A model generated the notes under the pieces. That model saw only the letters and a program-made list of their open reading frames with translations, was not told where the DNA came from and ran no database searches. Positions 1 to 7,723 of a stretch of 64,000 nt of DNA are shown one piece after another. This DNA comes from Mangrovicoccus ximenensis (GTDB lineage Bacteria; Pseudomonadota; Alphaproteobacteria; Rhodobacterales; Rhodobacteraceae): the NCBI RefSeq assembly GCF_003056725.1, contig NZ_QBKZ01000001.1, positions 1,088,593 through 1,152,592 of the forward strand, in the 5' to 3' direction. Numbering within the stretch: the stretch's first letter is position 1; every line of letters begins with the position of its first letter. The position numbers were made by a program, and so were the translations under genes.

Positions 1-75
1 CGGATAGGCGATGGTGGCGGCCGAGGAGATCAGCCGGTGCGCCTTCAGCGTCATCAGCTCGGGATCGCCGGGGCC
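1..75 (-). pseudogene. Precorrin-2 C20-methyltransferase (CobI-like) N-terminal fragment
   Basis: Translating the minus strand gives GPGDPELMTLKAHRLI followed by SSAATIAYP. This is the characteristic N-terminal SAM-binding stretch of cobalamin-pathway precorrin methyltransferases of the CobI type, which act on precorrin-2. The gene runs off the left edge of the window. Upstream, at about base 75, it is fused in frame to a piece that reads as FabD, and it lacks its own start codon. What is seen is the motif; the CobI assignment rather than another precorrin methyltransferase is an inference from 25 residues. Confidence 0.55.
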
Positions 76-178
76 GCAGACCTCGCCTTGCGCCGCCTCT
101 TCGGCAACGGCGGCCGCCGCGGCGAAGTCGAGACCCAGAAGCGCCGCCATCGCGCCGATGCCGACCGGCACCGCCGCC
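76..178 (-). pseudogene. Malonyl-CoA:ACP transacylase (FabD) internal fragment
   Basis: The minus strand encodes AVPVGIGAMAALLGLDF and then an alanine-rich stretch ending AAQGEVC. In alphaproteobacterial FabD this segment follows the active-site GHSLGE region and precedes the AANDN segment. Only about 34 residues are present, without the catalytic serine or histidine, so the piece cannot be functional. It is joined in frame to a CobI-like fragment on one side and out of frame to a MocR N-terminus on the other. Recognition is from memory of the family, not from a search. Confidence 0.55.
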
Positions 179-179
179 T

Positions 180-326
180 CTCCCCGGCATGGCCGCCGCC
201 GATCAGCAGCCCGCGCAGCGCCCCGGCCAGCTGCAGGTGCATCGGCGCCGCCGCAGTCCGGTCGAGCCCCAGCCCGAACAGCGCCGCCTGAAAATTGGAC
301 CGATGCTTTTTGTCCGGATTGGCCAT
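180..326 (-). pseudogene. MocR/GntR-family regulator, N-terminal stub
   Basis: The ATG at 324-326 opens a frame beginning MANPDKKHRSNFQ and continuing into PMHLQLAGALRGLLIGG. That is the start of a GntR-type winged helix as found in MocR/PdxR regulators, which carry a C-terminal aminotransferase-like domain that binds PLP. The similarity ends near base 185, where the sequence shifts frame into a FabD fragment, so the HTH is incomplete and the effector domain is absent. The gene is divergent from the PPOX flavoprotein at 386, a common arrangement for this regulator family. It is non-functional as it stands. Confidence 0.55.
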
Positions 327-340
327 GTTACCATAGCCAA
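319..340. promoter_or_regulatory. Near-perfect 22-bp palindrome between divergent MocR stub and PPOX gene
   Basis: The arms TTGGC and GCCAA are perfect and the interior ATG/CAT pairs are also symmetric. Only three positions per arm break the symmetry. The palindrome covers the start codon of the MocR-like gene (324-326) and lies about 45 bases before the PPOX start. It is a candidate operator for autoregulation and for the divergent gene; this is inferred from position and symmetry only. Confidence 0.45.
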
Positions 341-385
341 TAGCGCGCTACCCCGCAGCGGTCCAGAGTTCGAAGGAGTCCCGCC

Positions 386-1039
386 ATGAGCGACAGCCTC
401 GCCGTCACCGACCGTTCCCGCCTGCGCCGCGCCCATGCCCGCGGCGCCTTCGACCGCGAGACCGTCCATGCCATCCTCGACGCCCAGCCGCTGTGCAGCG
501 TCGGCTATGTCATGGACGGCACGCCCTATGTGACGCCGACCCTGCAATGGCGCGAGGGCGACCATGTCTACTGGCACGGCTCCTCGGCCAGCCGGGCGCT
601 GCGCGCGGGCAAGGATGCCCAGGTCTGCCTCAGCGTGTCGATCCTCGACGGCTTCGTGCTGGCGCGCTCGGGTTTCCACCATTCGGTCAATTCGCGCTCG
701 GTCACGCTGTTCGGCACCGCCTTCAAGGTCGAGGACCCCGACGAGAAGCACGCAAAGCTGATCCGCTTCGTCGACGGGCTGTTTCCCGGCCGCTACGGCA
801 CGCTGCGCCCGGACCATGCGCAGGATCTGAAGGCCACGACCGTTCTGGGGATGAGAATCGAGGAGGGCGCCGCCAAGGTCCGCACCGGTCCGCCCGGCGA
901 CGAGGAGGAGGATTACGCCCTGCCGATCTGGGCCGGGGTGATCCCGGTCGCCACCACGGTCGGCACGCCCGAACCCGATCCGCGCAACCTGCCCGGGGTG
1001 GACATGCCGGAACATGTGCGCGGGTTCCGCCTCGGCTGA
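386..1039 (+). CDS. PPOX-class (pyridoxamine 5'-phosphate oxidase-like) FMN-binding protein
   Basis: The 217-residue product resembles the split-barrel flavin-binding family that includes pyridoxamine phosphate oxidases and nitroimidazole-resistance-like proteins. A strand-rich N-terminal half (residues about 30-130, with the SVGYVMDGTPYVTPT and YWHGSSASRALRAGK segments) is typical of the FMN-binding barrel. AAGGAG lies about eight bases before the ATG, which supports this start. The gene is divergent from a MocR-type regulator stub, a pairing that in other bacteria concerns vitamin B6 or small-molecule oxidation. The specific substrate cannot be told. The gene appears complete. Confidence 0.8.
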   Translation: MSDSLAVTDRSRLRRAHARGAFDRETVHAILDAQPLCSVGYVMDGTPYVTPTLQWREGDHVYWHGSSASRALRAGKDAQVCLSVSILDGFVLARSGFHHSVNSRSVTLFGTAFKVEDPDEKHAKLIRFVDGLFPGRYGTLRPDHAQDLKATTVLGMRIEEGAAKVRTGPPGDEEEDYALPIWAGVIPVATTVGTPEPDPRNLPGVDMPEHVRGFRLG

Positions 1040-1042
1040 GCC

Positions 1043-1978
1043 TCAGGCGCGGCGCAGCGTCTCCAGCGTCGCCTGCGCCTCCGCCGCGAGGCAATCGGCG
1101 ACCTTCGAGGCGATGCGCGGCAGGCTGCGCCGCGCATTGACCGCCATCGAGATGCTCTGCGCCGCGATCTTCTGGCCCTCGACGGGGAGCGCCACGGCGC
1201 GGCCGTCGAGAAGTTCCGGCGCGGCGTCCATTTCCGAGGTCAGCGCGACATGGCTGCCCGCGGTGACCAGCTGCTTCAGCAATTGCAGCGAGTTGGTCAC
1301 GACCGGCGGCGGACCCTCGGAGAAGATCCAGGAATGGCGCGCCTCGAGGATGCGGCGGATCGCGAGCGCCCGGCTCTGCACCACGATGGCATGCTCGCGC
1401 ACCTCCTTCAGCGCGACCGCGCCGCGCGCCGCCAGCGGATGCGACGGCGCCACGACGCAGCAGAGCGGCAGCTCGGCCGACCAGAGCACGTGGAAATCGC
1501 GGTGCGGCCGCAGGTTGAAGGCCAGCACCATGTCGCACTGCCCCTCCTCCAGCGCCGCGGCGGCATCGTCCGGCGTCGCCACCTCGACATCGACCCGCAC
1601 CCGCGGATAGCGCGCCGCGATCTCCGCAAGGAAGCGCGGCACCAGCCCGTTGACCAGGCTGTCCATCGTCGCCAGCCGGATATGGCCCAGATCCACCCCC
1701 TGCATCTGCTTGACGTCCGACAGCAGCTGCGCCTCGTCCGCCCGCCAGCGCTGCGCCAGCAGCACGAACATTTCGCCCGCCGCCGACAGCGCCATGCCGC
1801 GGGTCTGCCGGTCGAAGAGCTGCACGCCCAGCCGGTCCTCCAGCAGCTTGACCTGCCGGTCGATCGCCGAGGCCGCGATGCCGGTCGCGCGCGAGGCCGC
1901 CTGGATCGAGCCGTGCTCGGCCACCGCCTCGACATAGAGCAGCCCCCGCGGGACCAGATGGAGCGCCATGGTCATCAT
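1043..1978 (-). CDS. LysR-family transcriptional regulator
   Basis: This is a full-length LysR protein (about 311 residues). The N-terminal winged helix covers residues about 8-65 (GSIQAASRATGIAASAIDRQ as recognition region, then LFDRQTRGMALSAAGEMF), followed by a periplasmic-binding-protein-like effector domain to the C-terminus. Three closely spaced ATGs exist; the one ending at 1969 has AGGA at the best distance, so the true product may be three residues shorter. It is divergent from the UraD-type fragment at 2070, with about 90 bases between them, which would suit regulation of purine or ureide catabolism if that neighbour is original. The stop lies three bases after the end of the convergent PPOX gene. 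Confidence 0.85.
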   Translation of the reverse strand: MMTMALHLVPRGLLYVEAVAEHGSIQAASRATGIAASAIDRQVKLLEDRLGVQLFDRQTRGMALSAAGEMFVLLAQRWRADEAQLLSDVKQMQGVDLGHIRLATMDSLVNGLVPRFLAEIAARYPRVRVDVEVATPDDAAAALEEGQCDMVLAFNLRPHRDFHVLWSAELPLCCVVAPSHPLAARGAVALKEVREHAIVVQSRALAIRRILEARHSWIFSEGPPPVVTNSLQLLKQLVTAGSHVALTSEMDAAPELLDGRAVALPVEGQKIAAQSISMAVNARRSLPRIASKVADCLAAEAQATLETLRRA

Positions 1979-2069
1979 CCTAATTTCGAGAATGGATAAT
2001 TGCCCACAATGTCATGGATGGCAATGATGTCCTGCGGCTAAGGTCGTGACGGAAGACAAGGAAACCGCC

Positions 2070-2858
2070 ATGACCCCCGCCCTGAGCTGCCTGAACACCG
2101 CGCCCCGCGCCGATGCCCTGGCCATGATCGCCCCGCTTGCGGAGCGCTCGCCCTGGGTGGCGGAGGCGGCGCTCGACGCCCGCCCCTACGAGAATGACGA
2201 GGCGCTGGCCCGCGCGCTGGTCGAGGCGATCCGAGCGCTGATGGGCTGCGATGCCGGGCTGGTGGCCTGGCGGATCACCGCCGGCCGGCTCGAGGCCGCG
2301 CTTGTGCTGGCCCCCGAGGTCCCCTTGGGCAAGGCAATGGCAATACTGCCGCTCCTCGGCGTCGGCTTCCAGAACGCGCTCGGCGTGATGGCGCCTCCGG
2401 AGGTCGCGGTGCATCTCGGCTGGGACGGCGGCATCCGGGTCAACGGCGCCGCCTGCGGGCGGTTCCGCTGCATGGCCTCGACCGGCGATCCGGCAGCGGT
2501 GCCCGACTGGCTGGCAATCGGCTTCTCGCTGCCGCTCATTCCCGACAGCGACCGCCCCGGCGACCGGCCCGACCAGACCTCGCTCTATGCCGAGGGCTGC
2601 GCCGATGTCGCGCCCGCCGCGCTGATCGAGGCCTGGGCGCGCCACAGCCTGAGCTGGATCAACCGCTGGGAAAGCGGCGAGACCCGCGCGCTGCATGCCG
2701 ACTGGCGCGCGCTGGTGCAGGAGATCGGCGAGGAGGTGGTGCAGGACGGGATCGGCGGCACCTTCCTCGGCGTCGACGAGGATTTCGGCATGCTCCTGCG
2801 CGACGGAGACACCACGCATCTAATCCCGCTGACCACCCTTCTGGAGCCCGCCCCGTGA
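2070..2858 (+). CDS. In-frame hybrid: UraD N-terminal segment joined to DUF4444 (biotin/lipoate ligase-like) protein
   Basis: Residues 1 to about 57 read as the N-terminus of OHCU decarboxylase (UraD), the last enzyme of urate to allantoin conversion, including the hallmark SPWVAEAALDARP. The catalytic histidine region of UraD is missing. From about residue 58 (GCDAGLVAWRI) to the end it reads as the Rhodobacterales DUF4444/biotin-lipoate ligase-like family, with GVGFQNALG, VHLGWDGGIRVNGAACG, WINRW and FLGVDEDFGMLL. The DUF4444 part normally starts near this point, so it may be almost complete. The ATG at 2070 is preceded by AAGGA; a GTG at 2046 is also in frame. The fusion point near base 2240 fits the other mid-gene joins in this window. 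Confidence 0.7.
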   Translation: MTPALSCLNTAPRADALAMIAPLAERSPWVAEAALDARPYENDEALARALVEAIRALMGCDAGLVAWRITAGRLEAALVLAPEVPLGKAMAILPLLGVGFQNALGVMAPPEVAVHLGWDGGIRVNGAACGRFRCMASTGDPAAVPDWLAIGFSLPLIPDSDRPGDRPDQTSLYAEGCADVAPAALIEAWARHSLSWINRWESGETRALHADWRALVQEIGEEVVQDGIGGTFLGVDEDFGMLLRDGDTTHLIPLTTLLEPAP

Positions 2859-3346
2859 AACTTGCCCGCGCCATCCATTTCGACGAAAGCGACACCCGCG
2901 TCTTCGCCTCGCCGGCGCGCACCGGCGAATGGTGCATCGCCGGCGGCTTCGAGTTCTCGGACTGGACCGAGGGCGACCTGACCGGCAAGGCGCGCCAGGC
3001 CTTCGCCAATGGCTGGCTCGGGCTCGAAACCTTCGGCCGGGTCACCTTCGTCGCCGTCACCGCCGTCGAACCGGCCGAGATCGAGGCGCTGGCCGACCTG
3101 CTGGCCGGACATTTCGTGACCTATTACGGCGCCCCCTCGGCCGAGGCCGCGCGCCCCGTCGCCCGCGAGGAACTGGCGCAGATGGCCGAGCTCTGCGAGG
3201 ACCACGCGCCGAACACGCTGCTGACCGTCTCGCGCGAGCTGACCTCCGCCGGGGTCCGCGAGCAATACCGCGCGATCGAGCCGGGCGAGGCCGATCTGGG
3301 CCAGTTCGCCATTCACGGGTCGCTCGACGAGCCGCACGGACATTGA
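2855..3346 (+). CDS. DUF6505-like conserved protein
   Basis: This 163-residue soluble protein starts with GTG, overlapping the upstream TGA by four bases (GTGA), so it is translationally coupled to the DUF4444 gene. It begins MKLARAIHFDESDTRVF and ends with an acidic segment and EPHGH. I recognise it as the small conserved protein that accompanies the DUF4444 ligase-like gene in Rhodobacterales, probably DUF6505. No catalytic motif or membrane segment is visible and its function is unknown. Confidence 0.6.
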   Translation: MKLARAIHFDESDTRVFASPARTGEWCIAGGFEFSDWTEGDLTGKARQAFANGWLGLETFGRVTFVAVTAVEPAEIEALADLLAGHFVTYYGAPSAEAARPVAREELAQMAELCEDHAPNTLLTVSRELTSAGVREQYRAIEPGEADLGQFAIHGSLDEPHGH

Positions 3347-3395
3347 GGATCGCCCGTCGATCCGCTCGGGCATTCAGGCCGGGGGCCGACATGCC

Positions 3396-3785
3396 ATGAC
3401 GGCCCGGTCCCGCCCCGCGCCCACCGTCCGGTTGCGCCTGCTGATCCTGGCGCTGGCGCCGCTGGTGGTGCTGATGCCCTTCCTGCTGCTCCTCGGCATG
3501 ACCCGCTGGACCAGCGACTACGACAAGGTGCTGGCGGCAAACGTGCAGAGCGACCTGCGCATCGCCGAGCAGTACCTGTCGCAGCTGCAGGCCCGGACCG
3601 GAGAGGAGCTGCACGGCGAGGCGCGTTCGCTGGACTTCGCCCGCGCGGCCGCCGGCGGGCTCCCCGATCCGGATTTCCTCGAACGGCGCCGCGCCGCGCT
3701 GGGGCTCGATTTCCTCTATTACCTTCCCGGGGAAGAAGCCGCCGCGTCGCGCTGGCCGGTGATCGCGGCGGCCGCGCAGGGCGCC
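3396..3785 (+). pseudogene. Sensor histidine kinase, N-terminal fragment (TM1 and start of sensor domain)
   Basis: About 120-130 residues remain: a short basic N-terminus, a strong hydrophobic helix (LRLLILALAPLVVLMPFLLL), and the beginning of an extracytoplasmic helical sensor domain (ANVQSDLRIAEQYLSQLQ). This is the layout of alphaproteobacterial membrane sensor kinases. The similarity stops near base 3785, where the opposite strand becomes an eCIS sheath gene, so HAMP, HisKA and ATPase domains are absent. Both partners can be read through the same short GC-rich stretch around 3770-3795. Confidence 0.6.
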
Positions 3786-4586
3786 AGGGCGCGCCGCGCC
3801 GTCATCGGCCAGCGCGTTCAGCGTGGAGGCGGCCGCGTGGTCGCGCACCAGCGGCGCGGCCAGCGTAACCGTCGTGCCGGCCAGGCCGCTGATCTCGACG
3901 ATTTCGTGGGCGGCAATGTCGCCGCTGTCATCGACCAGCGCCAGCGTCATGCCCATCGCGAGACCCGTGGCATCTGTCACGTCGAACGTATCCGTCCCGG
4001 CCGCGAGATCCCCGGCCAGTGCTCCGGCGATCGGCGTCACGGTCTGCAACGTGACGTCCGTCCCCGCCGGATAGGCCAGCGACAGCCCGGCAATTCCCGC
4101 ACGCGGCACGATCGGGTCCGCCGTCACGGCCGCCATCTCCGACTTGGCGCCGTCGGAAATCAGCACCGTGTCATCCGCCGCCAGCGCTCCGGGATCGTCG
4201 ACCAGCAGCTCGGACGCGCCCTGCCCTGCCTGCGCCACCAAGGCCGGCGTGGCCGCAACAGCTGTTTCGGCCACCAGGCCCAGGACGGATTCCGCGGCAG
4301 CCGGGCCGACAATCCGGGTCACGTAGGCCCGCGCCCCGCCATTGCCGAAGAAGCCTTCGACCGCATAGGGCAGCGCATCGCGCCCGCCGGAATAGGCCAG
4401 CGGATCGAGAAGACCGCCGAAGCTGCGGGCGAAGGCGCCGCGGCTGGTGACCAGGGTCGGCCGGTTGACCGGCCCGCGCTGGGTCATCCCGACCATTCCC
4501 GCCGTCGACGTCCCCGCGGCCTGGATCGGCTTGTTGGCGGAAGGAACTTCCTCAACGTAAACCCCTGGGGCAAGATATTCGGGCAT
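3786..4586 (-). pseudogene. Phage-tail-like sheath protein of a contractile injection system, N-terminal part
   Basis: The product begins MPEYLAPGVYVEEVPSANKP, the classic start of contractile sheath subunits (YxxPGVYVEE), and continues with GRDALPYAVEGFFGNGGARA and YVTRI, as in eCIS/Afp-type sheaths. About 265 residues are present, including the inserted variable domain rich in A, D, T and V. The conserved C-terminal half is lost at about base 3786, where it runs into the opposite-strand kinase stub. A strong AGGAGG precedes the ATG at 4586. The gene lies directly downstream of two other eCIS-type genes on the same strand. As it stands it cannot build a sheath. Confidence 0.8.
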
Positions 4587-4600
4587 CTGAGACCTCCTGG

Positions 4601-5263
4601 TTATGCCCCGCCGAGCGAGAGCGTGACGCTGTTGACCCGACGCGCATAGTCGGGACGGAAGGGAATTTCGGTGATGCCACTGCCGCCATCGAGCGACAGG
4701 AGCATGGTTTCCAGCACCGGCAGTTCGGCGATGAAGAACTGCCCGGCGGCATCGGTGACGACCGGCAGGCCGCCGGGCGCCGAGACGCTCACACCGGGAA
4801 ACGGGTCATCCGGATCATGGTCGCGGATCACCGTGCCCGACAGGGCAACCGGCAGCGGCGACAGGGAAAGGTCGAAGCGGAAGGGCGCACCGGCAATCCG
4901 CTCGACCTCGACAGCTGTTTCGCCGGCCTGCCGCGGTTCGGCAACGAGGGCAAGGTCTGCCGGGTCGACCGCTTGCGACACGACCACCGGAGCCCGCCCC
5001 GGCACCGAAATCTCGGCCTCGAGCGTCACCCCGGGAGCAGCCGGGAAGACCGGCCAGACCCGGCCCGGCGCCAGATGCGCCGCGTACCAACCTCCGGGCT
5101 TCATTGCGAGAGACACCGGCAGAGGCACCGTGACACCGTCCTGAACGGCGCGCAGCTCGACCCCGACACCGTCGAAGGATCGCCCGGTGATGGTTTCGCC
5201 GATGCGGCCCCGCACCAGAACCTGGCGGGCACTGAGACGGGCGGAGGCGAGCACGGCGCTCAT
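4601..5263 (-). CDS. Carboxypeptidase-regulatory-like domain protein of an eCIS locus
   Basis: This 220-residue protein sits between the DUF4255 and sheath genes. Its ATG at 5263 overlaps the DUF4255 stop (ATGA), so the two are coupled. The C-terminal half (about residues 125-200) looks like a carboxypeptidase-regulatory-like or beta-sandwich fold: LSGTVIRDHDPDDPFPGVSV, GLPVVTDAAGQFFIAELP. The N-terminal half carries another repeat-like beta domain (VRGRIGETITGRSFDGVGVE). Such domains accompany tail-tube or cap components in several eCIS loci. Its exact structural role is not known to me. It ends 14 bases before the sheath start. Confidence 0.6.
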   Translation of the reverse strand: MSAVLASARLSARQVLVRGRIGETITGRSFDGVGVELRAVQDGVTVPLPVSLAMKPGGWYAAHLAPGRVWPVFPAAPGVTLEAEISVPGRAPVVVSQAVDPADLALVAEPRQAGETAVEVERIAGAPFRFDLSLSPLPVALSGTVIRDHDPDDPFPGVSVSAPGGLPVVTDAAGQFFIAELPVLETMLLSLDGGSGITEIPFRPDYARRVNSVTLSLGGA

Positions 5264-5862
5264 GGCCGTTTCCCGACTGCGGCCGCCAGCTCGGTCACGC
5301 GCGTGCCGCGCAGCGGCGGCAGGCCGCTGTCGATGGCGACGGTTTCGACGAGGAGCGAGACGGCCACCCGGTAGGGCTGTGAAAATGCGTTCCAGATCTG
5401 CGACAGCTGTTCCAGCGTGAGCAGGTCCGGCCGCACGCGCAGCGCCGGGCTTGCCCCGCCGAAGCTGTCGCCGAGCGGCGTGCCCTCGAGAAGCGAGACC
5501 GTCGGGTGGTCGTGGAAATGCTGGATGATCCGGCCGAGAAGAAGCTGGTTGGTCTCCTCGTCCTCGCTGACCGGAGTGAAGAGATAGCGCAGCTGCAGCG
5601 GCAGCGGCGGGTTGCGGAACTGGTCCTCTGCCGTGCGGTCGGGCAGCGGCCGCTGGTTCCGCAGATGCTTGTCGACCTCGACATGGTAGAGATAGAGGCT
5701 GGCGACCACCGCCGCATCGAGTCCCTCGACGGGCGGCTGCAGGCTCAGGCGGGCAAGGACGCCCTCCAGCGCGAAATCGACATCCGGCGTCGCCTCCAAG
5801 GCGTCGAACACCTGTCGGCGAAGCTCCCGGCTGATGTCGCGGATGACACCGAACCCGGCCAT
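5260..5862 (-). CDS. DUF4255-domain protein, eCIS cap/tail-terminator (Pvc16/Afp16-like)
   Basis: The product is about 200 residues (MAGFGVIRDISRELRRQVFD...). Conserved DUF4255 features are visible: LYLYHVEVDKHLRNQ, the basic-aromatic segment PPLPLQLRYLFTP, and LLGRIIQHFHDHP. DUF4255 proteins terminate or cap the inner tube of extended contractile injection systems such as Afp and PVC. GGGAGGG lies about eight bases before the ATG at 5862, so this start is preferred over the upstream in-frame ATG at 5886. It is the first gene of a three-gene minus-strand run (DUF4255, regulatory-like domain, sheath) and diverges from repA. Confidence 0.85.
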   Translation of the reverse strand: MAGFGVIRDISRELRRQVFDALEATPDVDFALEGVLARLSLQPPVEGLDAAVVASLYLYHVEVDKHLRNQRPLPDRTAEDQFRNPPLPLQLRYLFTPVSEDEETNQLLLGRIIQHFHDHPTVSLLEGTPLGDSFGGASPALRVRPDLLTLEQLSQIWNAFSQPYRVAVSLLVETVAIDSGLPPLRGTRVTELAAAVGKRP

Positions 5863-6268
5863 GGATACACCCTCCCCTTCGCGCATGTTGCGCGTTGCGG
5901 CAGATCGAAACGATGACTTGATACGACGCTACGGTTCCCGGACGGGACAATCTTCGAAGGACAACACCAACCGCTTCCTTCCGCTCTTGCCCAGACACTA
6001 ACACTAGGTAAAGCCTCCGGCAACGGGGAAGGAAGTCAGCTATAACCTACCAGAATCGAGCCGGTTTTCCGCGCGTGCCGCAGCACCGGCGATGGCTCAA
6101 TTCGGCATTTCCCGACCTTAGCGACCGTCGAACAGACCAACCGCCAGCGAGCAGCCGGACACGGCGCCTGACCGCGCGCCCGGGGCCCAAGCGGGCAGAG
6201 CAGGCCGAGGCCGCAGTCCGGCCAGCCGCTCCCCGCCAGGTCACGCCGCGGCGTCGCGGAGGGCGCAA

Positions 6269-6284
6269 GTTAACAGCTGTTACA
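6269..6284. promoter_or_regulatory. parS-like site, imperfect
   Basis: GTTAACAGCTGTTA is present, but the last two bases differ from the full 16-bp palindrome seen at 6382. It resembles the RepB-binding centromere of repABC plasmids (GTTNNCNGCNGNNAAC) with one arm degraded. Confidence 0.6.
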
Positions 6285-6381
6285 GCCGGCCCCGCGCATC
6301 CGCACGGCACGGCAGGCCCCTTCACGGCATCCGCAGCCGGACCCGCGCCGAGCCACGGGCCTTCGGATCACGCCATACTGC

Positions 6382-6397
6382 GTTAACAGCTGTTAAC
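6382..6397. promoter_or_regulatory. parS site, perfect palindrome
   Basis: GTTAACAGCTGTTAAC is a perfect 16-bp palindrome that matches the repABC parS consensus at every fixed position. It lies about 140 bases before repA, and RepB is expected to bind here for plasmid segregation. Confidence 0.85.
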
Positions 6398-6398
6398 C

Positions 6399-6417
6399 CC
6401 GGGAATCGAATTCCCGG
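6399..6417. repeat. Perfect 8-bp inverted repeat next to parS
   Basis: CCGGGAAT, a CGA spacer and ATTCCCGG form a perfect inverted repeat, starting two bases after the parS palindrome. It lacks a T-run on either side, so it is more likely a protein-binding site or cruciform than a terminator. Confidence 0.5.
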
Positions 6418-6461
6418 CCGAGCGCGCACCCAAGACGAAAAAAGCAAGCAATAGTTTGCAC

Positions 6462-6492
6462 TTGACTTGGGCCAATGAATCACGGCCATAGT
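6462..6492 (+). promoter_or_regulatory. Possible repA promoter
   Basis: TTGACT at 6462-6467 and CATAGT at 6487-6492 are separated by 19 bases and lie 30-50 bases before the repA start codons. The -10 match is weak and the spacing long, so this is only a candidate. Confidence 0.35.
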
Positions 6493-6539
6493 CGATCAGG
6501 TTGCGCAAATAAGCGCCAGTGAGCAGAGAAACGCAAACC

Positions 6540-7721
6540 ATGATCGAGACGAGCCCCATACAGGCGGGGACACAGTCGGAGCTTACCCGCGAGATGGCCT
6601 CGCGTCTACAGACTGCGTTGACCACGCATCTGATGCAGGCCTATGCGCCGGACTACAGCAAGCAGCTGCGCTCCTTTTCGGCCACTGAGGCGGCAGACCT
6701 CCTTGGCGTGACCGGGCAGTTCCTGCGCAAATGCCATAGCGAAGGCAGCATTCCGGAACCGGCCGTGAACCGGGGCGGCCGCCGCTTCTATTCCGCCGAA
6801 GAGATCCGGGAGGCCCGCCGCATCCTCGAGGCCGGATCGCGCAAGCCGGGCAAGTACATCCCCGGGCGGCGCCAAGGCGACAAGTTGCAGGTGCTGCAGC
6901 TGATGAACTTCAAGGGCGGCTCGGCCAAGTCCACCAGCTCGATCCATCTGTGCCATTACCTTGCCCTGCAGGGCTACCGCGTGCTGGCCATCGACCTCGA
7001 CCCGCAGGGCAGCCTGTCGGGTTTCTGCGGCATCCAGACCGAGCTGGAGTTCGACGGCGTCTCGATCTATGACGCGATCCGCTACGAGGACCCGGTTCCG
7101 ATGGCGGATTGCATCGTCGAGACCTATTTTCCCGGGCTGCACCTGGCGCCGGCAAGGCTGATCCTCAGCGAGTTCGAAACCGAGACGGCGATCAGCGCCG
7201 GCCGTGGAGTCTCCTTCTTCGACCGGCTGACCAACGCGATCTCGACCGTCGAGGAAGACTACGACATCGTCGTGATCGACAGTCCGCCTGCCCTCGGCTT
7301 CCTGACGCTGACCGGTCTCTATGCCGCCACTGCGGTCATCGTGCCGATGACGCCCAGCATGCTGGACCTGGCCTCGACGCAGCAATTCATCGAGATGACC
7401 TCGGCCTATCTGGAAGTCTTCGAGAGCACCGGCGTGAATCTCAGCCACGACTTCTTCTCCTTCCTGATCACCCGCGACGATCCCTCGGACATCCCGAGCC
7501 AGCAGATCGTCAGCCTGATGCGGGCGCTGTTCCAGGATCGGGTGGTCCACGCGACCGGGCTGAGGAGCACCGCGATCGCGGATGCCTCGATGCTGAAGAT
7601 GACGATCTACGAGGTCTCGCGGGCCGACATGACCCGCACGACCTATGACAGGGCCAGAACCAGCATGGACGCGGTGGGCGCGGAAATTGCCGGCATGATC
7701 CAGAACGCTTGGGGACGCTGA
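6540..7721 (+). CDS. repA: RepA (ParA-type partition ATPase) of a RepABC replicon
   Basis: The product has about 393 residues. An N-terminal MerR-like/HTH segment (SATEAADLLGVTGQFLRKCH, then a GGRRFYSAEEI wing) is followed by a ParA ATPase with a deviant Walker A (KGGSAKS, near residue 125), AIDLDPQGSLS and VIDSPPALGF. RepA drives segregation with RepB and represses the repABC operon. The ATG at 6540 is chosen; a GTG at 6519 would add seven residues and cannot be excluded. The stop at 7721 is two bases before the repB ATG, so they form an operon. The gene appears complete and is plasmid-type. Confidence 0.93.
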   Translation: MIETSPIQAGTQSELTREMASRLQTALTTHLMQAYAPDYSKQLRSFSATEAADLLGVTGQFLRKCHSEGSIPEPAVNRGGRRFYSAEEIREARRILEAGSRKPGKYIPGRRQGDKLQVLQLMNFKGGSAKSTSSIHLCHYLALQGYRVLAIDLDPQGSLSGFCGIQTELEFDGVSIYDAIRYEDPVPMADCIVETYFPGLHLAPARLILSEFETETAISAGRGVSFFDRLTNAISTVEEDYDIVVIDSPPALGFLTLTGLYAATAVIVPMTPSMLDLASTQQFIEMTSAYLEVFESTGVNLSHDFFSFLITRDDPSDIPSQQIVSLMRALFQDRVVHATGLRSTAIADASMLKMTIYEVSRADMTRTTYDRARTSMDAVGAEIAGMIQNAWGR

Positions 7722-7723
7722 CC

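Larger units (their letters stand above)
5863..6518. other. Intergenic region between eCIS operon and repA, with partition sites and inverted repeats
   Basis: This stretch of about 650 bases has no credible ORF. It contains two parS-like sites (6269 and 6382), a perfect 8-bp inverted repeat at 6399-6417 and the presumptive repA promoter. The left half, from about 5890 to 6030, must hold the promoter for the divergent DUF4255 operon, but no clear boxes stand out. Confidence 0.6.
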
